DNA of 64,000 nucleotides, taken from Gammaproteobacteria bacterium. Lineage in GTDB: Bacteria; Pseudomonadota; Gammaproteobacteria; GCA-001735895. This document shows positions 44,315 through 53,079 of the stretch, in pieces; the stretch's first letter is position 1, and each line of letters opens with the position of its first letter. The stretch is taken from the NCBI GenBank assembly GCA_030066085.1, contig JASJCI010000023.1:1-64000 (forward strand), in the 5' to 3' direction. The position numbers and the translations under genes were made by a program. Below the pieces are notes generated by a model. It searched no databases. It saw only the letters and a program-made list of their open reading frames with translations, and was not told the origin of the DNA.

Positions 44315-45699
44315 GCTTTTTCCTCTGCGCTGGTTGGGTCGACAAATGACTGGGGTACACGATCGCGCAAGGTATCGGCGATCAGGTATGCAAGCTCGAG
44401 CACCTGGTCGGCGTTGAGCCGTGGATCGCAACTGCTGCGGTAACGTGTCGCCAGGTCGGATTCGGAAATCCGGTAGGCACCGCCGGTACATTCGGTAACG
44501 TGCTCACCGGTCATCTCGAGATGGATTCCGCCGGGATAGCTGCCCTCGGCCGCATGCACGTCGAAGAAATGCTGCAGCTCGAGCAGGATGGCGTCGAAGC
44601 GGCGGGTCTTGTAACCCGTGCTCGATTTGACCGTGTTACCGTGCATCGGGTCGCAGGACCAGACCACTCGACGTCCTTCGCGCTCGACCGCGCGTATCAG
44701 TGCGGGCAAAACCTCCGGCAGCGCGGCACCCATGCGCGTGATCAGCGTCAGGCGCCCCGCGCGGTTGTCCGGATTCAGCGTGTCGAGCAGTCGCAGCAGT
44801 TCGTCCGCTGCTACCGCGGGCCCGAGCTTGACGCCAACGGGATTATCGATGTTGCGAAAAAACTCGACGTGCGCGTGATCGAGCTGGCGGGTACGTTCGC
44901 CCAGCCAGACGAAGTGCGCGGAGCAGTTGTAGCGTTTGCCGCTGAAGCCATCGGCTCGGGTCAGCGCTTCCTCGTAGTTCAGCAGCAGGGCTTCGTGCGA
45001 GGTGAACAGCTGGGTTTCACGGATAGAGGGTGCGGTTTCGGAGGTAATGCCGCAGACCTCCATGAAGCCGAGCGCATCGGCGATACGCTCGGACATCTGC
45101 AGGTAGCGCTCGCGCGCCGGGCTCGAGTCGACGAAGCTCAGGTTCCAGCGGTGTATCTCGTGCAGATCCGCCATGCCTCCCTGCGCATAGGCGCGCAGCA
45201 GGTTGAGGGTCGCCGCGGACTGGTGATAGGCCTGCAGCATGCGTTGCGGGTCCGGCACGCGCGCGGCTGTGTCGGGGTCGGCGGAGTGGACGATATCGCC
45301 GCGAAAGCTGGGCAGCGTGACGCCATCGATCTCCTCGAACTCGGCCGATCTCGGCTTGGCGAACTGGCCGGCCATGCGCGCGATCTTGGTCACCGGCCGG
45401 CGGCCGGCAAAAGTCAGTACGATCGCCATTTGCAGCAACACCTTGAAGGTGTCGCGGATCTTGTCGTCGTTGAATTCGGCGAATGATTCCGCGCAGTCGC
45501 CACCCTGCAGCAGGAAACCCCGGCCCTCGGCGACCGCGCCGAGCTGGTTCTCGAGGTCGTTGATCTCCTGCGCGAACACGAGCGGCGGCAGGGCGCGCAG
45601 GCGCGACTCGACGTCGGCCAGCTGCCCGGCATCGGGGTAGGATGGTTGCTGGAGAATCGGAAACCGACGCCAGCTCGAAGCGTCGCTGTCTGGGGTCAT
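44311..45699 (-). CDS. 3-deoxy-7-phosphoheptulonate synthase, class II
   Basis: 462 aa, typical of the plant/actinobacterial class II group rather than the 350-aa class I AroFGH. First step of the shikimate pathway from PEP and erythrose 4-phosphate. Metal ligands and active site: [11 protein letters not shown] (Cys), CDPMHGNT (His), HLEMTGEHV (Glu) and SSCDPRLN (Asp). It heads a two-gene unit with the MetF-type reductase. The 227-bp gap upstream holds no clear promoter for it. Confidence 0.95.
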   Translation of the reverse strand: MTPDSDASSWRRFPILQQPSYPDAGQLADVESRLRALPPLVFAQEINDLENQLGAVAEGRGFLLQGGDCAESFAEFNDDKIRDTFKVLLQMAIVLTFAGRRPVTKIARMAGQFAKPRSAEFEEIDGVTLPSFRGDIVHSADPDTAARVPDPQRMLQAYHQSAATLNLLRAYAQGGMADLHEIHRWNLSFVDSSPARERYLQMSERIADALGFMEVCGITSETAPSIRETQLFTSHEALLLNYEEALTRADGFSGKRYNCSAHFVWLGERTRQLDHAHVEFFRNIDNPVGVKLGPAVAADELLRLLDTLNPDNRAGRLTLITRMGAALPEVLPALIRAVEREGRRVVWSCDPMHGNTVKSSTGYKTRRFDAILLELQHFFDVHAAEGSYPGGIHLEMTGEHVTECTGGAYRISESDLATRYRSSCDPRLNADQVLELAYLIADTLRDRVPQSFVDPTSAEEKA

Positions 45700-45838
45700 T
45701 TGCGCGGAATCCGCAGCGGCGGCACTAGCCTCTGTGCAAAAACCGGCAAAATGCCTGAAAACGGGGCGAAAGGCCAGTAAAAACGCCGCAAACCCACGCG
45801 CAGCGCCAATTCGGTCACATGCAAGCCCGAAAAAACAG

Positions 45839-45847
45839 TGCTAGTAT
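45839..45847 (+). promoter_or_regulatory. Extended -10 candidate for livJ
   Basis: TGCTAGTAT (45839-45847) partially fits TGnTATAAT, 79 nt before the livJ ATG. Between it and the gene a direct repeat ATCCGAA occurs twice (near 45894 and 45909). Weak evidence. Confidence 0.3.
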
Positions 45848-45926
45848 GGCGCCCGAATGATCGGACGCAAGGCGCGTCATAAACAAAGACCAATCCGAAT
45901 AAAGATCAATCCGAAGAGAGAGTCCA

Positions 45927-47105
45927 ATGAAAAAACTGCTGCTTGCAACCGCCCTGATGGCGCTGTCGGCGCCGCTGGCGGCCGAGGATATCAAGGTCGG
46001 TATCATCCTGGGATTCACCGGCCCGATCGAGTCGCTGACGCCGGACATGGCCTCGGGCGCCGAACTGGCGCTCGCCGAAGCCTCGAAATCGGGCGAGCTG
46101 CTCGGTGGTAAACAGGTCGTCGGTGTGCGCGGCGATTCGACCTGCATCGACGCGGCCGCCGCCACCTCGGCCGCCGAGCGCCTGATTACTGCCGACGGCG
46201 TGGCCGCGATCATGGGCGCCGACTGCTCCGGTGTCACCACCGCGATTGCCAACAATGTCGCGGTCGCCAACGGCGTGGTCATGGTATCGCCGTCGGCGAC
46301 GTCACCGGCCCTGTCGACCATCGACGACAAGGGCTTCTTCCACCGCACCGCACCGTCCGACGCTCGCCAGGGCCAGGTGCTGGCCGATATCCTGTCCAGT
46401 CGCGGCATCGACGAGGTCGCGGTAACCTACACCAACAACGATTACGGCAAGGGCCTGGCGGAATCCTTCGGCAGCGCCTATCGCGCGGTCGGCGGCAAGA
46501 TTTCGATCAGCGCCGCGCACGAGGACGGCAAGGCGGATTACTCGGCCGAGGTCGGCGCGCTGTCCGCATCCGGTTCCAAGCATCTCGCCGTGTTCGGTTA
46601 CGTCGACCAGGGCGGCAAGGGTATCATCCAGGCATCGATCGACGCCGACGCCTTCGACGGTTTCGTGATGGCGGACGGCATGGTCGGCGAATCGCTGATC
46701 GAGGCGATCGGTTCCGATCTCGACGGCACCATCGCAACCCTGCCGGGCGGTGCCGCCGGTGCCGATGCGTTCATGGAGTATGCCAAGGCCAACGGGGTCA
46801 AGCATGACGGCCCGTTTGTACCCGAGTCCTATGATGCGGCCGCGCTGATCGTGCTGGCGATGCAGGCAGCCGGCAGCGCCGACCGCGCGGCGATCCAGTC
46901 GAAAATGATGATGGTCGCGAACGCACCGGGCAAGCAGATCGGTCCGGGTGAACTCGGTAAGGCGCTGCAGATCATCGCCGCCGGCGGCGACGTCGATTAC
47001 CAGGGTGCCACCAATGTCGAGTTCAACGAGGTCGGTGAAGTATTCGGTACCTACAAGGAACTGGAAGTCGGCAGCGGCAAGTTCAACACGATCAAGATTC
47101 ACTGA
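45927..47105 (+). CDS. livJ: Branched-chain amino acid-type ABC transporter substrate-binding protein
   Basis: 392 aa. Cleavable signal peptide (MKKLLLATALMALSAPLAAE; no lipobox), then a type I periplasmic-binding fold: IKVGIILGFTGPIESLTPDM, SPSATSPAL, FFHRTAPSDARQGQVLAD and YTNNDYGKGLAE. It delivers leucine/isoleucine/valine or related ligands to LivHM; the ligand is inferred from neighbours. Ends at a terminator and is convergent to livM, not in the same operon. The ribosome site AGAGAGAG is strong. Confidence 0.9.
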   Translation: MKKLLLATALMALSAPLAAEDIKVGIILGFTGPIESLTPDMASGAELALAEASKSGELLGGKQVVGVRGDSTCIDAAAATSAAERLITADGVAAIMGADCSGVTTAIANNVAVANGVVMVSPSATSPALSTIDDKGFFHRTAPSDARQGQVLADILSSRGIDEVAVTYTNNDYGKGLAESFGSAYRAVGGKISISAAHEDGKADYSAEVGALSASGSKHLAVFGYVDQGGKGIIQASIDADAFDGFVMADGMVGESLIEAIGSDLDGTIATLPGGAAGADAFMEYAKANGVKHDGPFVPESYDAAALIVLAMQAAGSADRAAIQSKMMMVANAPGKQIGPGELGKALQIIAAGGDVDYQGATNVEFNEVGEVFGTYKELEVGSGKFNTIKIH

Positions 47106-47131
47106 TCCAGACCAAACGCCTGTACTGCGAA

Positions 47132-47162
47132 AACCCGGCCTCGCAAGCGGCCGGGTTTTTTT
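47132..47162. terminator. Bidirectional terminator between livJ and livM
   Basis: AACCCGGCC (47132-47140), loop TCGCAAGC, GGCCGGGTT (47149-47157), then a T-run to 47162. On the other strand it is followed by a shorter T-run (from GAAAA upstream), so it can stop both convergent genes. Confidence 0.9.
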
Positions 47163-47171
47163 GTGCCGGGA

Positions 47172-48542
47172 TCAGCTACGCTTGCGCACGACTTCGGGCA
47201 GGATGCCGCCCGGGCTGAAGCGCAGCACCAGCAGCAGCACCAGGCCCATGAACAGCAGGCGCATGTGCTGCGCGTTATCGATCAGGTGCAGGCGCAGCGC
47301 GTTGTCCTCCGCCAGCCAGCCGGTGGAGAATTCCATCAGCCAGACCCCGACCGGCTCGGCCTGGATCCAGACCAGCCAGATCAGGAAACCGCCCAGCACC
47401 GAGCCCGCGTTATTGCCCGAGCCGCCGACGATGACCATGACCCAGATGAGGAAGGTGAAGCGCAGGGGCTGGTAGGAGGTTGGCGTGAACTGGCCGTCGA
47501 GCGTGGTCAGCATCGCGCCAGCCACGCCGATCACCGCCGAGCCGAGCACGAAGATCTCCAGGTGACGGCGGGTTACGTTCTTGCCCATCGCGCCGGCGGC
47601 GATTTCGTTGTCGCGAATCGCGCGCATCATGCGTCCCCAGGGGGAATTCAGTGCGCGCACGCTGAGCCACAGGATGATTGCCAGTACGCTGGCGAACAGG
47701 CCGGTGTAACACAGCTTGACGAAAATGCTCGAGCCGTCGATAGCGAACTGTTTCAGGGCCTCGCTGCGCGCGCCGTCTGCCAGCGCGGCCAACGCGTCCG
47801 CGTGCCACCAGCGCATCAGGTCGACGAACCAGGCGCTCGACTGCAGGTCGAGTTCGTAGGGCACCGGCCGCGACAGGCCGGTGACGTTCTTGACGCCGCG
47901 CGACAGCCAGTCCTCGTTCTTCAGCACCGCGATGATGATCTCGGAAATGCCGAGAGTAGCGATCGCGAGATAGTCCGCGCGCAGACCGAGCGCAACCTTG
48001 CCGATGCACCAGGCGATGCCGGCGGCGACGAATCCGCCGATCAGCCACGAAAAGATGATCGGCAGCCCCATGCCGCCGAGAAAACCCGTCTTGGCCGGGT
48101 TGACCGACTCGATCGACGCAATCGTCGGATCGAGAAAAAAGCGCGTGACGAACAGGCCGGCAATGATCACCGCGGCCAGCGCAAGCGTGCGGGTGCGGCC
48201 AACGGGCACACGGCGATAGGTGAATATGCCGGCGAAGACGGTTGCGGCGAAGCACATTGCAGCGAGCAGCAGGCCGCCGGCGTTCCCTCGCCAGGCTTCC
48301 GCCACCGGCGCCTGCGACACCAGCACGGCGGCGAGGCCGCCGAGCGCGGCGAAACCCATGACCCCGACATTGAGCAGGCCGGCGTAGCCCCACTGCATGT
48401 TGACCCCGAGGGCCATAACCGCGGAGATCAGGCACAGGTTGAGAATGCCGAGCGCGACGTTCCAGGACTGGGCGAAGCCGATGATCAGCAGCAGCAGCGC
48501 GATCACGCCGAAGGCGGCCGTGGTTTTCTGCGTTTCGTTCAC
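47172..48542 (-). CDS. livM: Branched-chain amino acid ABC transporter permease LivM
   Basis: 456 aa, with about ten hydrophobic helices. Family marks: LGVNMQWGYAGLLNVG near the start, then LAIATLGISEIIIAVL and a C-terminal NNAGSVLGGFLIWLVW. The cytoplasmic coupling loop SPWGRMMRAIRDNEIAAGAMG contacts the ATPases. It overlaps livH (ATGA). The inserted segment of about 60 residues near 100-170 makes it longer than the usual 320-420 aa. Confidence 0.92.
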   Translation of the reverse strand: MNETQKTTAAFGVIALLLLIIGFAQSWNVALGILNLCLISAVMALGVNMQWGYAGLLNVGVMGFAALGGLAAVLVSQAPVAEAWRGNAGGLLLAAMCFAATVFAGIFTYRRVPVGRTRTLALAAVIIAGLFVTRFFLDPTIASIESVNPAKTGFLGGMGLPIIFSWLIGGFVAAGIAWCIGKVALGLRADYLAIATLGISEIIIAVLKNEDWLSRGVKNVTGLSRPVPYELDLQSSAWFVDLMRWWHADALAALADGARSEALKQFAIDGSSIFVKLCYTGLFASVLAIILWLSVRALNSPWGRMMRAIRDNEIAAGAMGKNVTRRHLEIFVLGSAVIGVAGAMLTTLDGQFTPTSYQPLRFTFLIWVMVIVGGSGNNAGSVLGGFLIWLVWIQAEPVGVWLMEFSTGWLAEDNALRLHLIDNAQHMRLLFMGLVLLLVLRFSPGGILPEVVRKRS

Positions 48543-49561
48543 AACACCTTGCCGCGCAGCAGTCCGGTCGGTCGCACCAGCAGCACCAGCACCAGGATGA
48601 CGAACGAAACCGCGAACTTGTAGTCGGTTGACAGCAGCTGCACCAGGCCTTCGGGTTCGAGGCCCTGCGGCAGCAGGTAGATGAACACCTTTTTATAGGC
48701 GTAGGTTACCATCACTTCGGAAAACGCGATCACGTAGCCGCCGAGAATGGCGCCGATCGGGTTGCCGATACCGCCGACGATCGCGGCGGCGAACATAGGC
48801 AGCAGCAGCTGCAGGTAGGTGAAGGGTTTGAAACTCTTGTCGAGCCCGTAAAGCGTGCCCGCGATGGTCGCGAGAATGGCCGCGATCGTCCAGGTCACCA
48901 GCACGACCCGGTCCGGGTCGACGCCCGACAACAGGGCCAGGTCCTCGTTGTCCGAGTAGGCACGCATGGCCTTGCCGGTGCGTGTTTTTTGCAAAAACCA
49001 GAACAGCGCCGCGACCAGCAGCACGGCGATGACGATCGTCAGGCCCTGCGAAACCTTGATGCTGAGGCCCTCGGCGAGGCCGGTGGAAGCCTTGAAATCA
49101 CGCGCGCGCAGGATAAAACGTTCACCGTCGAGAAAACGCTGGTCATTCGGTCCGATAACGAAGCGCACGACACCGTTGGTCACGAACATGACGCCGATGG
49201 ATGCGATCATGAAGGTAACCGGTGCCGATTTTTGCCGTCGGTAGTGGCGGTAGACCAGCCGATCGGTTACCACCAGCAGCACCACGGTCAGCAATATTCC
49301 GGCCGGCAGTGCCAGCAGCGCGGTCGGCAACGGACCCAGGTTGATGCCCTGTGCCTGCAGCCACCAGGTCACCAGGATTACGATCATCGTGCCGAAGGCC
49401 ATGGTGTCGCCGTGGGCAAAGTTGGCGAAGCGCAGGATGCCGAACACGAGGGTAATGCCGAGTGCACCCAGTGCCAGCTGCGAACCGTAGGACAGGCCGG
49501 GCACGACGATGAAATTCAACAGCAGCACGACGGCGCTCGTAATATCGCCCAGGACCTCCAT
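48539..49561 (-). CDS. livH: Branched-chain amino acid ABC transporter permease LivH
   Basis: 340 aa. Eight or nine membrane helices with GLSYGSQLALGALGITLVFG near the N-terminus and the coupling segment TGKAMRAYSDNEDLALLSG. C-terminal LVLLVRPTGLLRGK is typical. It starts immediately after the livF stop (1-nt gap). Confidence 0.93.
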   Translation of the reverse strand: MEVLGDITSAVVLLLNFIVVPGLSYGSQLALGALGITLVFGILRFANFAHGDTMAFGTMIVILVTWWLQAQGINLGPLPTALLALPAGILLTVVLLVVTDRLVYRHYRRQKSAPVTFMIASIGVMFVTNGVVRFVIGPNDQRFLDGERFILRARDFKASTGLAEGLSIKVSQGLTIVIAVLLVAALFWFLQKTRTGKAMRAYSDNEDLALLSGVDPDRVVLVTWTIAAILATIAGTLYGLDKSFKPFTYLQLLLPMFAAAIVGGIGNPIGAILGGYVIAFSEVMVTYAYKKVFIYLLPQGLEPEGLVQLLSTDYKFAVSFVILVLVLLVRPTGLLRGKVL

Positions 49562-50266
49562 TCAGCCTCCGAGGAACGAGCGCCGGACCACGGGATCGGC
49601 GAGCAGGGCGCTGCCGCTGTCGGTGTGGCGGTTTTCTCCCATCACCAGCACGTAGCCGCGGTCGGCGATGTCGAGGGCCTGGCGCGCGTTCTGTTCCACC
49701 ATCAGGATGGCGACACCGGTAGCGCGCACCTCGAGAATCCGGTCGAACAGCTCGTCCATCACGATCGGCGATACGCCCGCGGTCGGCTCGTCGAGCATCA
49801 GTACCGACGGCCGCGACATCAGCGCCCGCGCGACCGCCACCTGCTGGCGCTGGCCGCCGGACAGTTCGCCCGCGAGCTGGTCGCGTTTTTGCGCCAGGAT
49901 CGGGAACAGTTCGTAGACCTGTTCCACGGTCTCGTCGATTTGATCGTCGCGCAGGAATGCGCCCATCTCCAGGTTTTCGTATACGGTCATGCTGGTGAAG
50001 ACGTTCTGCGTCTGCGGCACGAAGGCAATACCCTCGGCAATCCGTCGTTGCGGTGTCAGCGAAGACAGGTTGCGATCGCGAAAGCGCACCTCGCCCTCGC
50101 GCAGGTCGAGCATGCCGAGCAGGGCCTTCATCGCGGTCGACTTGCCGGCACCGTTGGGTCCGACGATGACCGCGATTTCACCTTCGTTGACCTCGATGGT
50201 ACAGCCGCGCAGGATATCGGCACCGCCGTAGCCGCCGACCAGGTTTTCTCCGACCAGGAAACTCAA
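49562..50266 (-). CDS. livF: Branched-chain amino acid ABC transporter ATPase LivF
   Basis: 234 aa from TTG 50266, overlapping the livG stop (TTGA). Longer frames upstream lie inside livG. Walker A GPNGAGKS, signature LSGGQRQQVAVARAL, Walker B SVLMLDEPTAGVSP. QTQNVFTSMTVYENLEMG is typical LivF. Only ABC subunits are here; livJ is convergent. Confidence 0.93.
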   Translation of the reverse strand: MSFLVGENLVGGYGGADILRGCTIEVNEGEIAVIVGPNGAGKSTAMKALLGMLDLREGEVRFRDRNLSSLTPQRRIAEGIAFVPQTQNVFTSMTVYENLEMGAFLRDDQIDETVEQVYELFPILAQKRDQLAGELSGGQRQQVAVARALMSRPSVLMLDEPTAGVSPIVMDELFDRILEVRATGVAILMVEQNARQALDIADRGYVLVMGENRHTDSGSALLADPVVRRSFLGG

Positions 50267-51042
50267 CCGGCCATCTCCCGGTGCTTGAGCCCGCGGCCGA
50301 GATAAGCCTCGATCACTTCCTCGTTGTTGCGGATTTCCTCGGCGCTGCCCTCGGCGAGCACCGCACCCTCGGCCATGCAGATGACCGGGTCGCACATGCG
50401 GCCGATGAAATCCATGTCGTGCTCGATCATGCAGAAGGTGTAGCCCTGCTCACGATTGAGACGCAGGATGGCATCGCCGATTTCGCGCAGCAGGCTGCGG
50501 TTGACGCCGGCGCCGACTTCGTCGAGGAACACGATTTTCGCGTCGACCATCATCGTGCGTCCCAGCTCCAGCAGTTTTTTCTGTCCGCCGGAAAGATTGC
50601 CGGCAAGCTCGTCGGCAATGTGATCGAGATTGAGGAAATCGATGACCTCGAGCGCGCGTTGATGAATTGCCTGTTCCTCGCGCTCGACCAGGTCGCGCCG
50701 AAAGCAGGCGTTGACCAGGTTTTCGCCGGACTGGTTGCCCGGCACCATCATCAGGTTTTCGGTTACGCTCAGGCGGCTGAACTCGTGCGCAATCTGGAAG
50801 GTGCGCAGCAGGCCCCTGGCGAACAGTTCGTGCGGTTTGAGCCCGGTGATGTCTTCGTCGCCGAGGAATATCCGGCCCGAGGTGGGGGCGTAGAGCCCGG
50901 CGATCGTATTGAACAGGGTCGTCTTGCCTGCGCCGTTGGGGCCGATCAGCCCGGTTATCGAACCCCGGGTGATGCTGATGGTCGCGCCGTCGACCGCTTT
51001 CAAGCCACCGAAGTGCTTGGACACGTTTTCGACGCGGATCAT
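50263..51042 (-). CDS. livG: Branched-chain amino acid ABC transporter ATPase LivG
   Basis: 259 aa from ATG 51042 (MIRVENVSKHFGGLKAVDGA). Walker A GPNGAGKTTLFN, signature LSGGQKKLLELGRTMM, Walker B IVFLDEVGAGVN and HDMDFIGRMCDPVICMAEG. The frame can extend to 51111, but those residues are not family-like. First gene of livGFHM; no obvious promoter in the 148-bp gap. Confidence 0.93.
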   Translation of the reverse strand: MIRVENVSKHFGGLKAVDGATISITRGSITGLIGPNGAGKTTLFNTIAGLYAPTSGRIFLGDEDITGLKPHELFARGLLRTFQIAHEFSRLSVTENLMMVPGNQSGENLVNACFRRDLVEREEQAIHQRALEVIDFLNLDHIADELAGNLSGGQKKLLELGRTMMVDAKIVFLDEVGAGVNRSLLREIGDAILRLNREQGYTFCMIEHDMDFIGRMCDPVICMAEGAVLAEGSAEEIRNNEEVIEAYLGRGLKHREMAG

Positions 51043-51112
51043 CTTGTCGTGCTGATCGATTACTGGCAAAACCCGGCCCCGGCGGCATCGCGGCCATCTT
51101 AGCCGATTCACC

Positions 51113-51171
51113 CCGGGCTTGCATCAGCCGGTGGACAATGTGAACCGGGTTTGCATTGATGCCCGGTTCAC
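51113..51171. promoter_or_regulatory. Operator-like repeats upstream of the accessory run
   Basis: Perfect 10-bp inverted repeat GTGAACCGGG (51140-51149)/CCCGGTTCAC (51162-51171) with a 12-nt spacer. A direct repeat CCGGGCTTGCAT (51113-51124) and CCGGGTTTGCAT (51145-51156), 11 of 12 bases identical and 32 bp apart, overlaps it. It covers the -35 and spacer of the promoter below and lies between divergent livG and the next gene. Probably a regulator binding site, or less likely an RNA hairpin. Confidence 0.55.
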
Positions 51172-51181
51172 GGGATATAAT
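51151..51181 (+). promoter_or_regulatory. Promoter candidate with perfect -10 box
   Basis: TTGCAT (51151-51156), a 19-nt spacer (long) and TATAAT (51176-51181). The start codon at 51191 is only 9 nt past the -10 box, so the transcript would have almost no leader. Confidence 0.55.
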
Positions 51182-51190
51182 CGACGCCAG

Positions 51191-51982
51191 ATGGAGACAA
51201 CGCCTGCAATCGTTTGTACCCTCGCCGCGGCTGCCGCGACACCGCTGGTCCTGGCCGCGCTACGCCGCTTCGAACCCCTGCGCCACGTGCCCGACGCGCG
51301 CTACCAAACGCGTGATCTCGCGCGTGAATTCGACGGCCTGCTGAAACTCTCGCTGCTGCTTGCACCGCTGTTCGTCATCCTGTGCGGCGGTTGCCTGTGG
51401 TGGCTGGCGACGCGGCTTTACGGCGCGCGCCTGGCTGCCATGGACGACGGCCTCATGCTGCCGCTACCCGATATCCTGTGGGTCATTCCGGCTTCGCTGA
51501 CAGGCCTGTTCGCAGCCGCCGGACTGATGGCCGTGGGTCTGCGTCGCCTGCTGGGAGCCGGTGGCTACGCCGCCTGGATCGAGTACGGCAACCGGCGTCA
51601 CGGCGTCAACTCGCAGCGTCTGCAGCGCTGGCTGGCGCTGCTGGTAGTGCCGCCTTGCCTGGTGCTGACGCTGCTGGCGATGGATAGTTATGCCCGCGTA
51701 ACCGAGCGACATTTCATCGTCAACCCGTTCTGGGGCTTCGACGAACAGGTCCACCGCCTCGACCGGGTGTTGCAGGTAACGCGGGTAATCGAGCCGGACG
51801 AGGCGTTCACCGGTCGCCCGGTAGCGGATTACTATCGCTTCGTGTTCGACGACGGACGCCAGTTCGGCTTCCACCCGGAACGGGTGGCGAGCGACCTTGC
51901 CGACCAGCATGCCATCGCGCGGCGCACCGCGGCGCTGGCCGGCGTGGCGATCGAGGTGCTGCGGCCCGATGCGGCCCGCTGA
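51191..51982 (+). CDS. Predicted membrane protein, unknown function
   Basis: 263 aa from ATG 51191. Membrane helices at about 6-24, 50-75, 96-120 and 148-168. The C-terminal third (about 180-263) is soluble, with DEQVHRLDRVLQVTRVIEPDEA and VADYYRFVFDDGRQFGFHPERV. No family recognised. It lies first in a plus-strand run of accessory genes. Confidence 0.75.
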   Translation: METTPAIVCTLAAAAATPLVLAALRRFEPLRHVPDARYQTRDLAREFDGLLKLSLLLAPLFVILCGGCLWWLATRLYGARLAAMDDGLMLPLPDILWVIPASLTGLFAAAGLMAVGLRRLLGAGGYAAWIEYGNRRHGVNSQRLQRWLALLVVPPCLVLTLLAMDSYARVTERHFIVNPFWGFDEQVHRLDRVLQVTRVIEPDEAFTGRPVADYYRFVFDDGRQFGFHPERVASDLADQHAIARRTAALAGVAIEVLRPDAAR

Positions 51983-52024
51983 CGCCTGCAGTCATCGATT
52001 GCGGCGCCGCATGCCGGACCGGGC

Positions 52025-52384
52025 ATGAATGTGCTGGCGCTGGTGCTGGTACTGCTGGTAGCGCTGCTGCACCTGGCTTTCTGCATACTGGAAATGCTGC
52101 TGTGGGAGCATCCACTCGGCCGTCGCGTGTTCGGCCACTCGTCCGGGCGGGCGCGACAGACGCGTGTGCTGGCCGCCAACCAGGGGCTGTACAACGGTTT
52201 TCTCGCCATCGGCCTGCTGTGGGGACTGTTGCCCGGCTCGCCGGGTCAGCCCGTGCTGCTGTTCTTCCTCTGTTGCGTGCTGCTCGCCGGGATCTTCGGG
52301 GCCTTCACCGCGAGCCGGAAAATTCTGTGGCTGCAGGCGTTTCCGGCTGCCATCTCGCTGGTCGCCGTGTTATTGTCCGGGTGA
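52025..52384 (+). CDS. DUF1304 family membrane protein
   Basis: 119 aa, four membrane helices. The segments LLHLAFCILEMLLWEHPLGR, VLAANQGLYNGFLAIGLLWG and CVLLAGIFGAFTASRKILWL match DUF1304, a small inner-membrane family without known function. Length is normal. Confidence 0.85.
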   Translation: MNVLALVLVLLVALLHLAFCILEMLLWEHPLGRRVFGHSSGRARQTRVLAANQGLYNGFLAIGLLWGLLPGSPGQPVLLFFLCCVLLAGIFGAFTASRKILWLQAFPAAISLVAVLLSG

Positions 52385-52426
52385 AGTTTCAGCCGGCGCC
52401 CGGCTGGCCGCTCGCAAAGGGGACAC

Positions 52427-53050
52427 ATGCGCAGAATCACCACGCTCGAGGAACTCGAGGCCGTCTACCCGCTGCCCGTATCGCCACGTGCACGCTGGAA
52501 GGAGCTGGATCATATCGACGACTATTACCGTCGTTTCATCGAGGCGTCGCCGTTCGTGCTGCTCGCCACCAGCGGCGAGCAGGGCATCGATTGCTCGCCG
52601 CGCGGCGATGCCGCCGGTTTCGTGCGCGTGGTCGACGGCAGGCACCTGCAGATTCCCGACCGGCGCGGCAATAACCGGCTCGACACCCTGCGCAACCTGG
52701 TGGCTGACCCCCGTATCGGGCTCTTCTTCCTGGTGCCGAACGCCGGCGAGACGCTGCGCGTTAGCGGGCGCGCCGAAATCCTGGTCGACGAAGATCTGTG
52801 TCGCTCGTTCGCGGTACGCGGCAAGCCGGCCAGCAGCGTGCTGTCGGTGCGTGTCGACAAGGCATACTACCAGTGCCAGAAGGCAATCGTGCGCTCGCGC
52901 CTGTGGGATCCGGCAAGCCATCCGCAACGCGGGGCGCTGCCGACCGCCGGGCAGCTGGCGGAACATTTTTCCGCGCTGCACGGCGAAAGTTTCGACGGTG
53001 CTGCCTACGACGAGGGTTACGACGAATACCTGCGCAAAGTGCTGTACTGA
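52427..53050 (+). CDS. Pyridoxamine 5'-phosphate oxidase-fold flavoprotein
   Basis: 207 aa. Split-barrel FMN/F420-type fold: YYRRFIEASPFVLLATSG, then GIDCSPRGDAAGFV, PDRRGNNRLDTLRNLVADPRIGLFFLVP and LRVSGRAEIL. It resembles the MSMEG_1061-type PPOX flavoprotein group. A general redox enzyme rather than true PdxH; substrate unknown. 42 nt after DUF1304. Confidence 0.85.
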   Translation: MRRITTLEELEAVYPLPVSPRARWKELDHIDDYYRRFIEASPFVLLATSGEQGIDCSPRGDAAGFVRVVDGRHLQIPDRRGNNRLDTLRNLVADPRIGLFFLVPNAGETLRVSGRAEILVDEDLCRSFAVRGKPASSVLSVRVDKAYYQCQKAIVRSRLWDPASHPQRGALPTAGQLAEHFSALHGESFDGAAYDEGYDEYLRKVLY

Positions 53051-53079
53051 AACCGGGCTTGATCCGGGGAGACGATCGT

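Noticed and set aside
47132-47162. livJ as part of the same transcription unit as livGFHM
   Set aside because: They converge on a shared terminator, so they are separately transcribed.
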